A DNA stretch of 60,932 nucleotides, taken from the NCBI GenBank assembly GCA_002314675.1, contig DCGZ01000139.1:27268-88199 (forward strand), given 5' to 3'. Of the stretch, positions 17,641 to 28,100 are shown piece after piece. The DNA is from Fibrobacter sp. UBA1765. Lineage in GTDB: Bacteria > Fibrobacterota > Fibrobacteria > Fibrobacterales > Fibrobacteraceae. Each line of letters opens with the position of its first letter. Positions within the stretch are counted from its first letter, which is position 1. The notes beneath the pieces are model-generated. The model did no database searches, was not told the DNA's origin, and worked only from the letters and a program-made list of their open reading frames with translations. A program made the position numbers and the translations under genes.

Positions 17641-18216
17641 ATGAATAAAGATTTAGAACGTTCAAAACTCCGCGATGAAGTTTATACCCAGATGATGGTC
17701 GCTCAGGCCAAGCTCTCTAAGGACCAGAATACACAAATGGGAGCTGTGCTTGTTTCGGCTGATGGTCGTGTCATTAGCACTGGCTACAACGGTGCTCCGG
17801 CCGGTTTTGATGATGAAACCGTTCCATATACACGCGAAAAGCAGTTGCTTGCATACGATTTGCTCGATGCAGATACCGATGAATTGATTAGCCATCACGA
17901 ATTTGAAGCTAACAAGTACCCGTTCATGGTTCATGCCGAAATCAATGCCCTGCATTACGCCCGTGGCAAGGTCCCCGCTGGTTCCAAGCTTTATGTGATT
18001 GGTTTCCCTTGCGAACGTTGCGCACTTGATGTTAGCCTTTCTGGCGTGTCCGAGGTTTTTGTAACTAAGGATGACTATGATCCAAAATCAACTTTGAATA
18101 ATAGCCGCGATACCGCTTATTACATGTTTGCCCAGGCTGGCATTATAGTTACGCTTTGCGGTAAGCGCATTAAGCCTGTGGTTTCTAAGCCAAAGACTAA
18201 AAAGTACGAATTGTAG
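17641..18216 (+). CDS. dCMP/CMP deaminase family protein
   Basis: A 191-aa zinc-dependent deaminase. The site is His98-Ala-Glu100 in VHAEINALHYA plus Cys124 and Cys127 in FPCERC, the pattern of dCMP deaminases that make dUMP for dTMP synthesis. NTQMGAVLVSADGRVISTGY and NGAPAGFDDE are the usual N-terminal strands. Related RNA-modifying and ComE-like members share the motif, so the substrate is inferred. It begins 25 bases after the sigma-54 activator and ends before a clear terminator. Confidence 0.85.
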   Translation: MNKDLERSKLRDEVYTQMMVAQAKLSKDQNTQMGAVLVSADGRVISTGYNGAPAGFDDETVPYTREKQLLAYDLLDADTDELISHHEFEANKYPFMVHAEINALHYARGKVPAGSKLYVIGFPCERCALDVSLSGVSEVFVTKDDYDPKSTLNNSRDTAYYMFAQAGIIVTLCGKRIKPVVSKPKTKKYEL

Positions 18217-18251
18217 GCTTCAAAATTTTGTAGCCTTCAAAGTGTCAGCGT

Positions 18252-18286
18252 AAAGGTTTCAATTCCATTTATGGGTTGAGACCTTT
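18252..18286 (+). terminator. Terminator after the deaminase gene
   Basis: AAAGGTTTCAA / TTGAGACCTTT stem with one G-T pair and a 13-base loop, followed by T's. It closes the activator-deaminase unit. Confidence 0.75.
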
Positions 18287-18322
18287 TTTATATTGTATTT
18301 AAAAGTTGTTGTTCGGTAATTT

Positions 18323-21300
18323 ATGCAGTTCATTATCATTTTCTTGCTTTTGGTTTCTTGTGTATTTGCAAATGACGTTTTGCAAGGAACTTCTCAAAAT
18401 CCGTTACTTGTTGAAACGGCTCGTGATATTTCGTTATTGCGAGATATCATAAATTCTAGCTCCGGCAAATACCATGGCGTAGAAATTCCCCAAAATGCAA
18501 AGGGTATTTACTTTAAGCAGACTGCTGATATTGACCTGTCCGAAGTTTGCAAGGCTCCGGATTGTTATTGGGAGCCGATTTCAAAATTTTCGGGTGTGTA
18601 CGATGGTGATGGTCATGTTATTGACAACTTGCATGTTTATGCAGATTCGGCCTTTGCCGAAAGGGAAGAATCGGCAGGCTTATTTGCCTGGCTTTACAAT
18701 GGCGAGATTCGAAATGTTATTATCGGTGAAAATTCAACATTCGATATACTGGATTCAAATGTTCTTGCAGGGGCTGTTGTTGGTTATGTAAGTTCTGATT
18801 ATACGAATGGTTTGAACGTTGTTGAAAATTGTGAAAACCATGCGACGGTAAACGGTTCCTATACAGCAGGCGGCCTTGTTGGAGGAGTGTTTAGTCAGTC
18901 CATTACTTTAAAAAATAACGTAAACCATGGCAAGGTAAGTGCCTATAATGCTGGCGGTGTTGCTGGATATGTAAGTGTAGGTGTGAAGGCTAATATTCGT
19001 GATAATATAAACTATGCAGAAGTCGTTGGGGGCGAGTATGCTGGTGGCTTTGCAAGCATGGCAACTACATATTTCATGGGGAATATGGAACAGTACCCTG
19101 AAGAAGATGCTGCAGCGGTTTGGACTGGCCTTGTTAATTTCGGAACTGTTCGCACGACGGCATCGTTAGAAGCAACTGCAGGAGGTATTATCGCGAAAAC
19201 CCGTGATATTAGCCTTGCGGATTGCTATAACCAGGGGGATGTGAGGACGAATTTTTATTCAACCGCTACGGGTGGAATTATCGGATTGAATTATTTTGAA
19301 TCGTGGCGTGGGGATACCCCTGTTGTTGCACGTTCTGTGAATGTCGGCCGTGTAGATTCCAGTGCCGTATCTGGAGGCATTATTGGCGTTACCGATGGTG
19401 GTAAAATCGTAGAAAGCTTAAACATTGGCTATGTTCGTGCAAATGGCTATGCCGGTGGCATTGTTGGCCGGTTTGAAAATGGCTATATGAATTTTGAAAT
19501 AAGCAACAGCATGAATGCGGGCATGATTGTTGGTGCAAACCTGACAGGCAACCTTGCCGGTTATGTGGGGGCTCCCGACGGCAGCCGTGTTGTCGCAAAA
19601 ATTGATGGAAACCTTGCTGTAGGTTCCATGGTTTCTATATACGAGCCAGCCCATTTTGATTATTCGACCATTGGTAAAATTGGTAGCGGTGTGCAAACGC
19701 TAAATTCAGTTGTCGATACTACTTTTTCCTATTATACCTCTGAGAAAAAATCTGACGACACGGATAAGCGAACTTCTACGAAGGATCTTGTAAGTGGTAA
19801 TTTGCCAGAACAATTGTCTAGCGAATTTTGGAGTGCAAAGAAGGGCTTTTACCCTGTACCGGTGTCACTATTGAATAGCCCAAATAAGGATATCCAAAAG
19901 GCTGTAGCGCTTGCTGCAATTCCTGTGGCTCTTGCAGATGGAAACACTGGAAGGAATGTCGATAAGAAAGTTCGCCTTGCAACAAATGATTTTGCAGAAG
20001 ATACTGTTCTGTATTTTGTGGATCACGCCCATTTTGTGGTGCGTAATGATTCCTTGGTGCCTTATAATCATGGCAATGATACGCTCCGAGTTAGCAACGA
20101 TGTTGCAACCAGAATGATTTATCTGAAAAATTCCCTTACAGGCGAATGGGGTTCCGTGAACAGGCCGATTCCTGTTTTTACGGAGAATTCTTTGGGAGAA
20201 CTTAGAGATTCTATTAATGCGGGCAGAGGAACGTTCCCTGTTTTTGATATAGAAAGTGGCAGTTACGCTCCTGTTGCATACATTGACGTGAGTGACGGTT
20301 GCGAGGGCAAGTACTTTATTCTGGAACAGGATATTAACTTGCAGAGTGTTTTTATGTCAGACAATAATTGGATCCCTATAGGTACAGAGATTCATCCATT
20401 CCGCGGAAACTTTAATGGAGGAAATCATAGAGTTTCTGGACTGAAGCAATCCCCACGAAACGCTTCGATGTTTGAATCAGGACTTTTTGGATTAGTCGAT
20501 GGCGATAGATACAGCCCAAGAGTCATTGAAAATTTAAAACTGGATTCAGTAAGCATAACATGCGATAGAAACGTTCAGACAATTTTTGCGGCTCCTTTGG
20601 TATCTCGTGTATTAGGCAACGTTATTGTACGTAATTCTTTTGCTAGTGGCACAATTGATATTGATCAAGGTGTTACGCTTGCATCGTCAGAAAACGTTTT
20701 GAAAGTGGCTGGTCTTGTTCGTGAGGCCGATGCAGGATCTGTTTTGTTTGAAAACGATACAAGCCTTGTCGATATAAAAGTTCGTAATGCTAATGCAGTA
20801 AACGTGGGTGGAATCGTAGGCTATGCAAATGATTCGAAATTAAACATGCGTAATTCCTATAATGGCGGAAATCTAGATATAGGAACAATTTTTGGAAGTG
20901 GTAATGTTGGCGGACTTGTAGCAAAAGTTCATGATGAAGATCGTGAATTTGTCATTGAAAATTCCGTTAATAAAGGAAATGTAGTTCTTGAAACTTCGGT
21001 TGATGTTGCCGTTGGTGGCCTTGCTGGTTTTGCTAATGCGCCTTCTGTTAAGTTTAATGGAAATGCGAATTTTGGTGGTATCTCTACGCAATATGAAGGA
21101 ACACCTCTATTAGAAATGGGAGGCTTGGCAGGGCATATTGATGCTGAGCGTTTTTTGGTATTCCGTGATGATGAAAATTTTGGGAAAGTCTCTGTTGCAA
21201 GCAAAAAATCTGGAGAAGAGTTTGAGGCTCAAATTTATTCAGGTGGCTTTGTTGGAAAAGCAAATGTTGATAATGCATCATCACCTTCTTCTATATTGTA

Positions 21301-23329
21301 TGGCTATGTTTCTGAGAATAACGCTAACCATGCAGGCCTAAGCATTGTTGGTGATTTTGGTAGTGCCTATGTTGGTGGCTTTGTTGGTGCTTTGAATTCA
21401 ACTTTCTCGAAAGTTCTTTTTAAGGAATTTAAAAACTATGGTAGCCTAGATATAAATGCTTTTGATCATGTTGACTCTGCATTTGTTGGTGGATTGTACG
21501 GCTATATCAAAACCACTAAAAATAACGCACTTACGCTAGGTGGCGTAAATTTCGGCGATATTCAATTTAATGTGAATTCAAATACTGGATTTGGTTATGT
21601 TGGTGGCATTATTGGCAAAAATGAAGATAAAACAGTGTCTGTCGAAAAGGCTCTCTCTGTGGGGCCTTTACACATTCAGACGAATTTGGATTCCATGTAT
21701 GTAGGCGGCATTGCGGGGCAGTCTATTGCAAGGCTTGATGTTGGAAACGCCGGTGTCTATGGCAATATTGACGCTGAATTAGGCAATGAAAATGCTTTTG
21801 CCGCTGTGGCTTCTGCAGTTGGCTCTAGCGATGCAATCATTGTTTTGGAGAACATGCTTATTGCCGGTGCAGTAAAGGTTCAAGCACAAAATAAAAATGT
21901 TTATGTAGCTCCTTTTGTAGGCTTTTTAAAAGGCGATTACTTGTATGCAAAAGAAGTACTCAGCTTGGCTACGTTCAATGTGCCTCAGGCAAGCCTAGGA
22001 ATGACTATTCTTGGTAAAGACAAGCCGTGTGATGAATCTTGCCTCGTATATTTTGATAAGCAACTGTTGCTTGCTGAATACCCGGATGCGGAATATGTTT
22101 CGGATTCTTACAACGATTTTGGAATTTATCTCTATAGCACATCTGAAATCCTTGCCGGGAAAAATCTTTTTAGCACGGTGACTGGTGCTTGGGATACCTC
22201 TACAGAATATTATTATCCTCAATTGACATTTGCAAAAGAAAATATCCCGGAAATTTCGGCAACGGCGGCTGTGCCATTGAGCTTTTCTGAAAATGAAATT
22301 GCAAGTGAAATCAAGAGCGAAAAACTTGCCTTGGTAGAGAAAAATGCAAATGGCTCGCTGTTGAATTGGAGTGCTGCAAAGGCAAGCGTAGAAGATTATA
22401 CAATTGATTTTGGTATGTTTACTGAAAATGCAACTGATGTCATTACAGCAAGTGCCGACGATTACACGAAAATTTGGTATGTAGGTTTTGTAGCTCAAGA
22501 AAAACAGACTTTGGATTTTAGCAATGCTTCTTGGAGTTATGACGGTCCATTCGCTTATGATGGTAGTGAGCATGCTGTCGAAATTGCAGGATTGCCTGAG
22601 GGAGTTTCTGTAACTTATTTAGAAAATATGGCCACAAAGCCTGGCAAATATACTGCTGTTGCAAAATTTGAATATGATGAAGAAGTGTATTACAAGCCAG
22701 AATTCAATACAACTTTGGAATGGGAAATTTTACGGGATACCTTGGATATTTCAAGCATTAAGTGGAATTATGATTCTGCGTTTGTTTATGCAGCAACGCA
22801 ATATGAAGTAAAACTTTTAAATGTCCCTGAAGAAATTGTTGTTGATTATGTAGGCAACGCTGCCTTAAATGTTGGTGTTTATGAAGCTTACGCATTCTTG
22901 AACTATGATTCTTCAATGTATGTGCTTTCCAATGAATTCAGGGATTCTGTTTTGACATGGGAAATTTTAGGGAATGGAATTGAATCTTCGGAAGATGATT
23001 CGACTTCTGTAAATCCAGATTCTAGCGAGACGAAGCCTGAAATCAAGGATTCTACAGATATTAAAGATTCTTCAGAGAATGCTTTGCCTGTTATTTCACA
23101 TGCTGAAATTAAACTGCTAAAAAATGGAACGAATCTTGTTCTGCATAATGCAAATGCGGTTGCCATAACGAATGTTAAAGTTTTTGATGCCTTGGGACAT
23201 TTTGTAAAAGTGAATTGCAATTTTGTAGGTAATGATGTTGTGATTTCTGGAGCTCCTGTTAACCAGATGATTTATGTTCGTGTGCAATTTGCCACTGGTG
23301 GCAATAGGGTGTTCAAAACAAGACTTTGA
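18323..23329 (+). CDS. Giant secreted GLUG-repeat surface protein
   Basis: A 1668-aa exported protein of unknown role, probably an adhesin or surface protein. The signal peptide is MQFIIIFLLLVSCVFA. From about residue 110 to 510 and again from 690 to 1210 it repeats GLUG-like units of the form AGGLVGGV, GGVAGYVS, GGIVGYAND and VGGFVGAL, each followed by a short beta-strand pair, the hallmark of a beta-solenoid. Around 1400-1560 are two MBG-like domains of about 75 residues (YDGSEHAVEIAGLPEGVSVT; NYDSAFVYAATQYEVKLLNV). A Ser/Asp/Glu-rich linker precedes an 80-residue sorting-like tail (VKVFDALGHFVKV). The codons suggest it is native. Confidence 0.8.
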   Translation: MQFIIIFLLLVSCVFANDVLQGTSQNPLLVETARDISLLRDIINSSSGKYHGVEIPQNAKGIYFKQTADIDLSEVCKAPDCYWEPISKFSGVYDGDGHVIDNLHVYADSAFAEREESAGLFAWLYNGEIRNVIIGENSTFDILDSNVLAGAVVGYVSSDYTNGLNVVENCENHATVNGSYTAGGLVGGVFSQSITLKNNVNHGKVSAYNAGGVAGYVSVGVKANIRDNINYAEVVGGEYAGGFASMATTYFMGNMEQYPEEDAAAVWTGLVNFGTVRTTASLEATAGGIIAKTRDISLADCYNQGDVRTNFYSTATGGIIGLNYFESWRGDTPVVARSVNVGRVDSSAVSGGIIGVTDGGKIVESLNIGYVRANGYAGGIVGRFENGYMNFEISNSMNAGMIVGANLTGNLAGYVGAPDGSRVVAKIDGNLAVGSMVSIYEPAHFDYSTIGKIGSGVQTLNSVVDTTFSYYTSEKKSDDTDKRTSTKDLVSGNLPEQLSSEFWSAKKGFYPVPVSLLNSPNKDIQKAVALAAIPVALADGNTGRNVDKKVRLATNDFAEDTVLYFVDHAHFVVRNDSLVPYNHGNDTLRVSNDVATRMIYLKNSLTGEWGSVNRPIPVFTENSLGELRDSINAGRGTFPVFDIESGSYAPVAYIDVSDGCEGKYFILEQDINLQSVFMSDNNWIPIGTEIHPFRGNFNGGNHRVSGLKQSPRNASMFESGLFGLVDGDRYSPRVIENLKLDSVSITCDRNVQTIFAAPLVSRVLGNVIVRNSFASGTIDIDQGVTLASSENVLKVAGLVREADAGSVLFENDTSLVDIKVRNANAVNVGGIVGYANDSKLNMRNSYNGGNLDIGTIFGSGNVGGLVAKVHDEDREFVIENSVNKGNVVLETSVDVAVGGLAGFANAPSVKFNGNANFGGISTQYEGTPLLEMGGLAGHIDAERFLVFRDDENFGKVSVASKKSGEEFEAQIYSGGFVGKANVDNASSPSSILYGYVSENNANHAGLSIVGDFGSAYVGGFVGALNSTFSKVLFKEFKNYGSLDINAFDHVDSAFVGGLYGYIKTTKNNALTLGGVNFGDIQFNVNSNTGFGYVGGIIGKNEDKTVSVEKALSVGPLHIQTNLDSMYVGGIAGQSIARLDVGNAGVYGNIDAELGNENAFAAVASAVGSSDAIIVLENMLIAGAVKVQAQNKNVYVAPFVGFLKGDYLYAKEVLSLATFNVPQASLGMTILGKDKPCDESCLVYFDKQLLLAEYPDAEYVSDSYNDFGIYLYSTSEILAGKNLFSTVTGAWDTSTEYYYPQLTFAKENIPEISATAAVPLSFSENEIASEIKSEKLALVEKNANGSLLNWSAAKASVEDYTIDFGMFTENATDVITASADDYTKIWYVGFVAQEKQTLDFSNASWSYDGPFAYDGSEHAVEIAGLPEGVSVTYLENMATKPGKYTAVAKFEYDEEVYYKPEFNTTLEWEILRDTLDISSIKWNYDSAFVYAATQYEVKLLNVPEEIVVDYVGNAALNVGVYEAYAFLNYDSSMYVLSNEFRDSVLTWEILGNGIESSEDDSTSVNPDSSETKPEIKDSTDIKDSSENALPVISHAEIKLLKNGTNLVLHNANAVAITNVKVFDALGHFVKVNCNFVGNDVVISGAPVNQMIYVRVQFATGGNRVFKTRL

Positions 23330-23366
23330 TTTTTTTAACGCAACCAATTTTCTAAATTGTGCATCT

Positions 23367-23412
23367 AAAGAGGGCAAAATGCCTGTGTTTTCACAAGCAT
23401 AGCCCTTTTTTG
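23367..23412 (+). terminator. Terminator after the GLUG protein
   Basis: AAAGAGGGC pairs with GCCCTTTT (one G-T), with inner pairings ATGC / GCAT and TGTG / CACA, then a T-run. It separates the surface protein from the efflux genes. Confidence 0.75.
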
Positions 23413-23440
23413 GTTTTGATAGTCTGTTTTAGAGGATTGA

Positions 23441-24556
23441 ATGAAAAATTTGAGCTTGCTTTTTGCAATTTGCATTGCTTTTTTGTGTGCTTGCTCTTCG
23501 GAAGGTGATTCTGCGGCAAAGGGGGCTCCCGGAAAGGGTGCAGGCAAAGGGCCTGGTGGCCCTGGAGGTCGTTCGGCAAAGACTTTTGCCGTGGAAGGTT
23601 ACATAGCAAAAAAACATGATGCAAGTAAGAACTTTCAGACCATGGCAACGCTTGAAGCAATGAATAGCGTTTCTTTGACAGCAGCTGCAAATGGCCGCCT
23701 GGTGCAGCTCATGGCAAAAGATGGCGCAAATGTTTCTAAAGGCGCTCTTCTTGCCAAAATCGATGATTCCGAATTGAAAGCTCAGTTAAAAAATGCGGAA
23801 TCCTCTTTGCAGCTTGCAAAGCAAAAGCTGGAACGTACTCAAAAGCTTCACGAACAGGGGAGTGCGACAAATGTTGATTTAGAAGCTGCCGAAGCCGGCT
23901 TGAAGTCTGCCGAAGCTTCCGTGGAGCTTATCAAGGCACAAATTGCAAAAACAGAAGTCCGGGCTCCGTTTAGCGGCAAGCTTGGCTTTGTGAATGTTTC
24001 TGTTGGTGCTTGGCTTACTACGGGTACTGCAATCGCGACTCTCAGCGAAGTTAAACAGTTGAAGGCAAAATTTGCGCTCCCGCAACGCTATGCCGCAAAT
24101 ATTAAAGTCGGCGATGTCATTGAGTTGAAGGATGAAGAACGTAATATCGATAAAACTGGCAAGGTCAAGGCTCTTGAAGCTACGATTTCTGAAAGTAGCC
24201 GCACTCGCCAAATCATGGTGCAGGTCGATAACGCTAAGGAAGAATTGATTGCCGGCGGCTACGTAAAGGTCAATGTGAACCTGGCTGAGGCATCTTCTGG
24301 TCGTGCAACGGTAATCCCGGTGCCGGCCGAGGCTTTGACGCTTGACAAGGACGGCGCGTATGTCTTTATAGCAAAGGATGGCAAGGCTCAAATGGTTCGT
24401 GTAGAAACGGGCCTTCGCACTCCAATTGCGGTTGATGTTCATTCGGGCCTTTCTGACGGAGATACCGTAATTACCTCTGGTCTTATCAGCATTCGTCAGG
24501 GTAGTTCGATCCGTATTCGAGAAATCCGCAATAACACCGATTATGAAGTAAATTAG
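23441..24556 (+). CDS. RND efflux periplasmic adaptor (membrane fusion) lipoprotein
   Basis: A 371-aa AcrA/MdtA-type adaptor linking an inner-membrane RND pump to an outer-membrane channel. The signal and lipobox are MKNLSLLFAICIAFLCAC, followed by a Gly/Ala/Pro-rich spacer. The family order is seen: a lipoyl-like half (AAANGRLVQLMAKDGANVSK), a coiled-coil hairpin at about 110-160, the second lipoyl half (RAPFSGKLGFVNVSVGAWL), then beta-barrel and membrane-proximal domains. The pump gene follows after a 580-base repeat-rich gap. No TolC-like gene is adjacent, so the channel is presumably elsewhere. Confidence 0.9.
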   Translation: MKNLSLLFAICIAFLCACSSEGDSAAKGAPGKGAGKGPGGPGGRSAKTFAVEGYIAKKHDASKNFQTMATLEAMNSVSLTAAANGRLVQLMAKDGANVSKGALLAKIDDSELKAQLKNAESSLQLAKQKLERTQKLHEQGSATNVDLEAAEAGLKSAEASVELIKAQIAKTEVRAPFSGKLGFVNVSVGAWLTTGTAIATLSEVKQLKAKFALPQRYAANIKVGDVIELKDEERNIDKTGKVKALEATISESSRTRQIMVQVDNAKEELIAGGYVKVNVNLAEASSGRATVIPVPAEALTLDKDGAYVFIAKDGKAQMVRVETGLRTPIAVDVHSGLSDGDTVITSGLISIRQGSSIRIREIRNNTDYEVN

Positions 24557-25135
24557 AAGATAGAGGACAGAAGACAGAAAACAGAATTAGGAGTCAGTGA
24601 CAGGAATCAGAAATTGCAACTTACCATGTCATGGCGAGCGGAGCGCGGCCATTCGGGGCAAAGTTCTGGATCACCACGCCTACGGCTCGTGATGACAAAA
24701 GAGCACAGAGTACAGGAGTCAGTGACAGGAGTCAGAAATTGCAACTTACCATGTCATGGCAAGCGGAGCGTGGCCATCCAGGGCAATGTTCTGGATCACC
24801 ACGCCTACGGCTCGTGATGACAAAAGAGCACAGAGTACAGGAGTCAGTGACAGGAATCAGAAATTGCAACTTACCATGTCATGGCGAGCGGAACGTGGCC
24901 ATTCGGGGCAATGTTCTAGATTGCTTCACTACGTTCGCAATGACATTTAATTATTCATTGTTAATTAAACATTCAGATGTCAGCCTACACATTGGAAATT
25001 TGCAAGTATCTCTCGTCTGTAGGCACGCAGTGCCGTTCTCTCGTCTATTCTATACCCTACACCCTAGCCCCTGTCTCCTAAACATTGAAAATAAACATTC
25101 ACTAACCACTAGCCCCTAAATCCTAGATCCTAAAC
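24557..25135. repeat. Composite intergenic repeat, copy 1 (A-B-C-D-E)
   Basis: This 580-base gap between the efflux adaptor and its pump holds no gene. In order: A, purine-rich AGACAGAAAACAG and AGGAGTCAGTGACAGG; B, TGTCATGGCGAGCGGAGCG...CTCGTGATGACA; C, TTAATTATTCATTGTTAATT; D, ATGTCAGCCTACA with CTCTCGTCTGTAGGC; E, CCCTACACCCTAGCCCC and CCTAGATCCTAAAC, reaching the pump's ATG. Module order matches the copies at 33.5, 42.5 and (inverted) 59.2 kb. Confidence 0.8.
24593..24967. repeat. Tandem 125-bp repeat, two full units plus a divergent third
   Basis: GTCAGTGACAGG recurs at 24593, 24718 and 24843, an exact 125-base period. Units 1 and 2 differ at a few positions. Unit 3 diverges in its second half (TTCTAGATTGCTTCACTACG). 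It is an expansion of modules A and B of the composite repeat. Open frames through it exist only because 125-mers shift frame without stops. Confidence 0.85.
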
Positions 25136-28100
25136 ATGAGTGTTGCAAATCTTTCAGTTCGTAGACCAGTATTAATGACAGTGATGGCGCTTGTCATTAT
25201 TTTGCTTGGCGCCTTTGGCATGAGCAACCTTGGCATTCGTGAATACCCGAATGTTGACTATCCGATTATCCAGGTGCGTACAACATACCCTGGCGCAAAC
25301 GCTGCCGTTGTGGAATCCGAAGTTACAGAAATTTTGGAAGCTTCCATTAACAGTGCCTCTGGCATCAAGGCAATGACTTCTACAAGTTCCGATGGCTGGT
25401 CTTACATTAGCGTTGAATTTGAAACAGGCATGGACTTGGAAGCTGCAGCAAACGATATTCGTGACCGTGTTAGCCGTGTGCGTCGCAAGCTCCCGGACGA
25501 TGTCGATGAACCGACCGTGAACAAGAGCGATTCCGATTCTGACCCGATCATAATGGTGAGCCTTGTAAGCGACAAGTTCGATGCCATGGATGTTTCCGAA
25601 ATTGCGCGTAACCATGTGAAGGAACGCTTGCAAACAATTCCTGGAGTTTCGGAAGTTGTAATCTGGGGTGAAAAGCAGCCGACGGTTCGTTTGTGGATAG
25701 ACCCGATTCGCATGCAGGCTCTTGGTGTTACAGGCCAGGAAATGAGTTCTGCCCTTAGCCGCGGTAACTTGGAATTGCCTTCTGGCTCTATTGAAGGTTC
25801 CGAAACTACGCTTTCTATTCGTACTCTTGGTAGAATCCCTGATCCTGAAGCTTTTGGCCGCATAGCAGTTAAAACAGCTGCCGATGGCACAGTAATTCGC
25901 GTGTCCGATGTTGCAACGATTCATTACGAACCAAAGGATACCCGTACCGGTTTTAGACGCAATGGCAAAAATACGGTGACGGTGGCTCTTGTTGCGCAGC
26001 CTGGCAGTAACCATGTAAACATTGCCGATGAATTCTACAAGCGTGTAGAAGATATCCGTCGCGAGCTCCCGGAAGGCATTGACATGCTATATGGCCGCGA
26101 TACATCAATCAATATTCGCGCTTCAATCAAGGAAGTCGTAGAAACGATATTTATTGCATTTTTACTTGTGATTGCGATTATCTTTGCATTCCTTAGGGAA
26201 GGCCGCACAACGATTATCCCTATGGTTGTCGTGCCGGTTGCTGTGGTCGGTAGCTTCTTTGTGCTTTATCTTTGCGGCTTTAGCATTAATGTGCTTACGC
26301 TCCTTGCCATGGTGCTTGCCATTGGGCTTGTTGTTGACGATGCCATTGTGATTGTCGAAAACATTTACCATAAGATCGAAAAGGGAATGACTCCAAAGCA
26401 AGCCGCAGTTGCAGGAACAAATGAAATTTTCTTTGCGGTGATTGCAACTTCCGTTGTGCTTATGGCGGTGTTTGTTCCGGTGCTTGCTCTTGGCGGTACA
26501 ACGGGGCTTTTGTTCCGCGAGTTTGTTGCCGTGATGATCGGGACAGTGTTCCTTTCTACGCTTTGCGCTCTTACGCTTTCGCCAATGCTTTGTTCCAAGT
26601 TCTTGAAACGTCAAAAGAAGGGCCGCATTTATACTTGGACGGAACCATTCTTTGATTGGCTTAATAGAGTTTATTCTGTACTTTTAGGCTTGTTTTTGAA
26701 GTGCCGTATTTTGCTGTTCCCGATTGTTGCTGGCCTTTTTGCCGCCGCATATTTCTGCTTTAATGACATGAGTAGCGAAATGGCGCCAACGGAAGATTCT
26801 GGTTCCGTGATGGTGAATGTGAACATGCCTGAAGGCGTTACGCTTACCCGCACAAAGCGCATGGCCGACGCCTTTGTTGAAGAAGTCATGACAATCCTTG
26901 ATAGCGGGGAATACAAGGAAGTCCAGGCTGGTGCTTGGAACGCCGGTAACTCCAGAATTCGTTTGTCTTTGAATGATGACAAAAAGGCTCGCCGTCCGCA
27001 AAGCGAAATCGCCCACGAAATCCAGTTGCTCGGTAACGAATACCCGGATTTGCGCGTGATGGTTTTTGAACCGCAGAGCATCAGTACGCAGCGCGGCGGC
27101 TTGCCTGTGCAGTTTGTTTTGCAGGCTCCGTCTATTGAAGTTTTGCGTACACTTGTGCCAAAATTCATGGAAGAAGCTAGCAAAAGCCCGGTATTTAGCG
27201 TCGTGAATACGAACCTGAAATTCACGAAGCCAGAACTGCACATCGAAATTTTGCGTGACAAGGCTAACGAAGAAGGCGTGTCTGTAAATGATATTGCCCA
27301 GGCCGTGCAGCTTTCTATCAGCGACCAGAGCTATGGTGAATATTACAAGGATGGCCGCCAATACAATGTGATCGGAGCTGTCGGCTATGAGTATCGTTCT
27401 ACGCCGCAAAACTTGTCTTTGCTGACTGTAAAGAACCGTAAGGGTGAAGCCGTCAGCGTAGATAACTTCATAACCTATAAGGAACAATCCGCGTCGCCGT
27501 CGCTGCCTCGTTACAACCGCTTTAGCGCGGCAACAATCCAGGCTGGCCTTGTTCCGGGCAAAACGATTGGCGATGGCGTAGAAGAAATGCGCCGAATTGC
27601 AAAGGGCCTGCTCAAGGAATACCCGAATGTGAGCACGACTTTGAGCGGCGCTTCCAAGGAATTTGAAGAAAGCTCTTCTGGGCTTTACATCGTGTTCCTC
27701 TTGGCATTAGCGCTTGTGTTCCTTGTTTTGGCTGGTCAGTTCGAAAGTTTTAGGGCCCCGCTCGTGATTTTCTTTACGGTGCCGCTTGCCTTGGCCGGTG
27801 CGCTCACATGCCTGTATTTGACTGGGCAGACATTGAATATCTTTAGCGAAATCGCCTTGATCTTGTTGATTGCGCTTGTTACAAAGAACGGCATTTTGAT
27901 TGTGGAATTTGCAAACCAGATTGCGGAGCAGACTGGGTGCTCTAAGCTTGAAGCTGCCCGCCAGGCCGCCGAACGTCGATTCCGCCCGATCCTCATGACA
28001 AGCCTATCGACGGTGCTTGGCGCGGTGCCGCTTATCATGACTGGTACGCCAAGCCGAATCGCAATGGGCGTTGCGATTGCCGGCGGCCTAACGTTTGCAA

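Noticed and set aside
18495..18791. 98-codon frame within the giant GLUG gene
   Set aside because: It is an out-of-frame shadow; the 1668-codon frame has a signal peptide and continuous repeats.
24593..24967. CRISPR-like array
   Set aside because: Units of 125 bp in direct contact, no spacers, no cas genes.
24614..25119. Overlapping frames (67-162 codons) in the efflux operon gap
   Set aside because: They are translations of the 125-bp tandem repeat and contain no protein signal.
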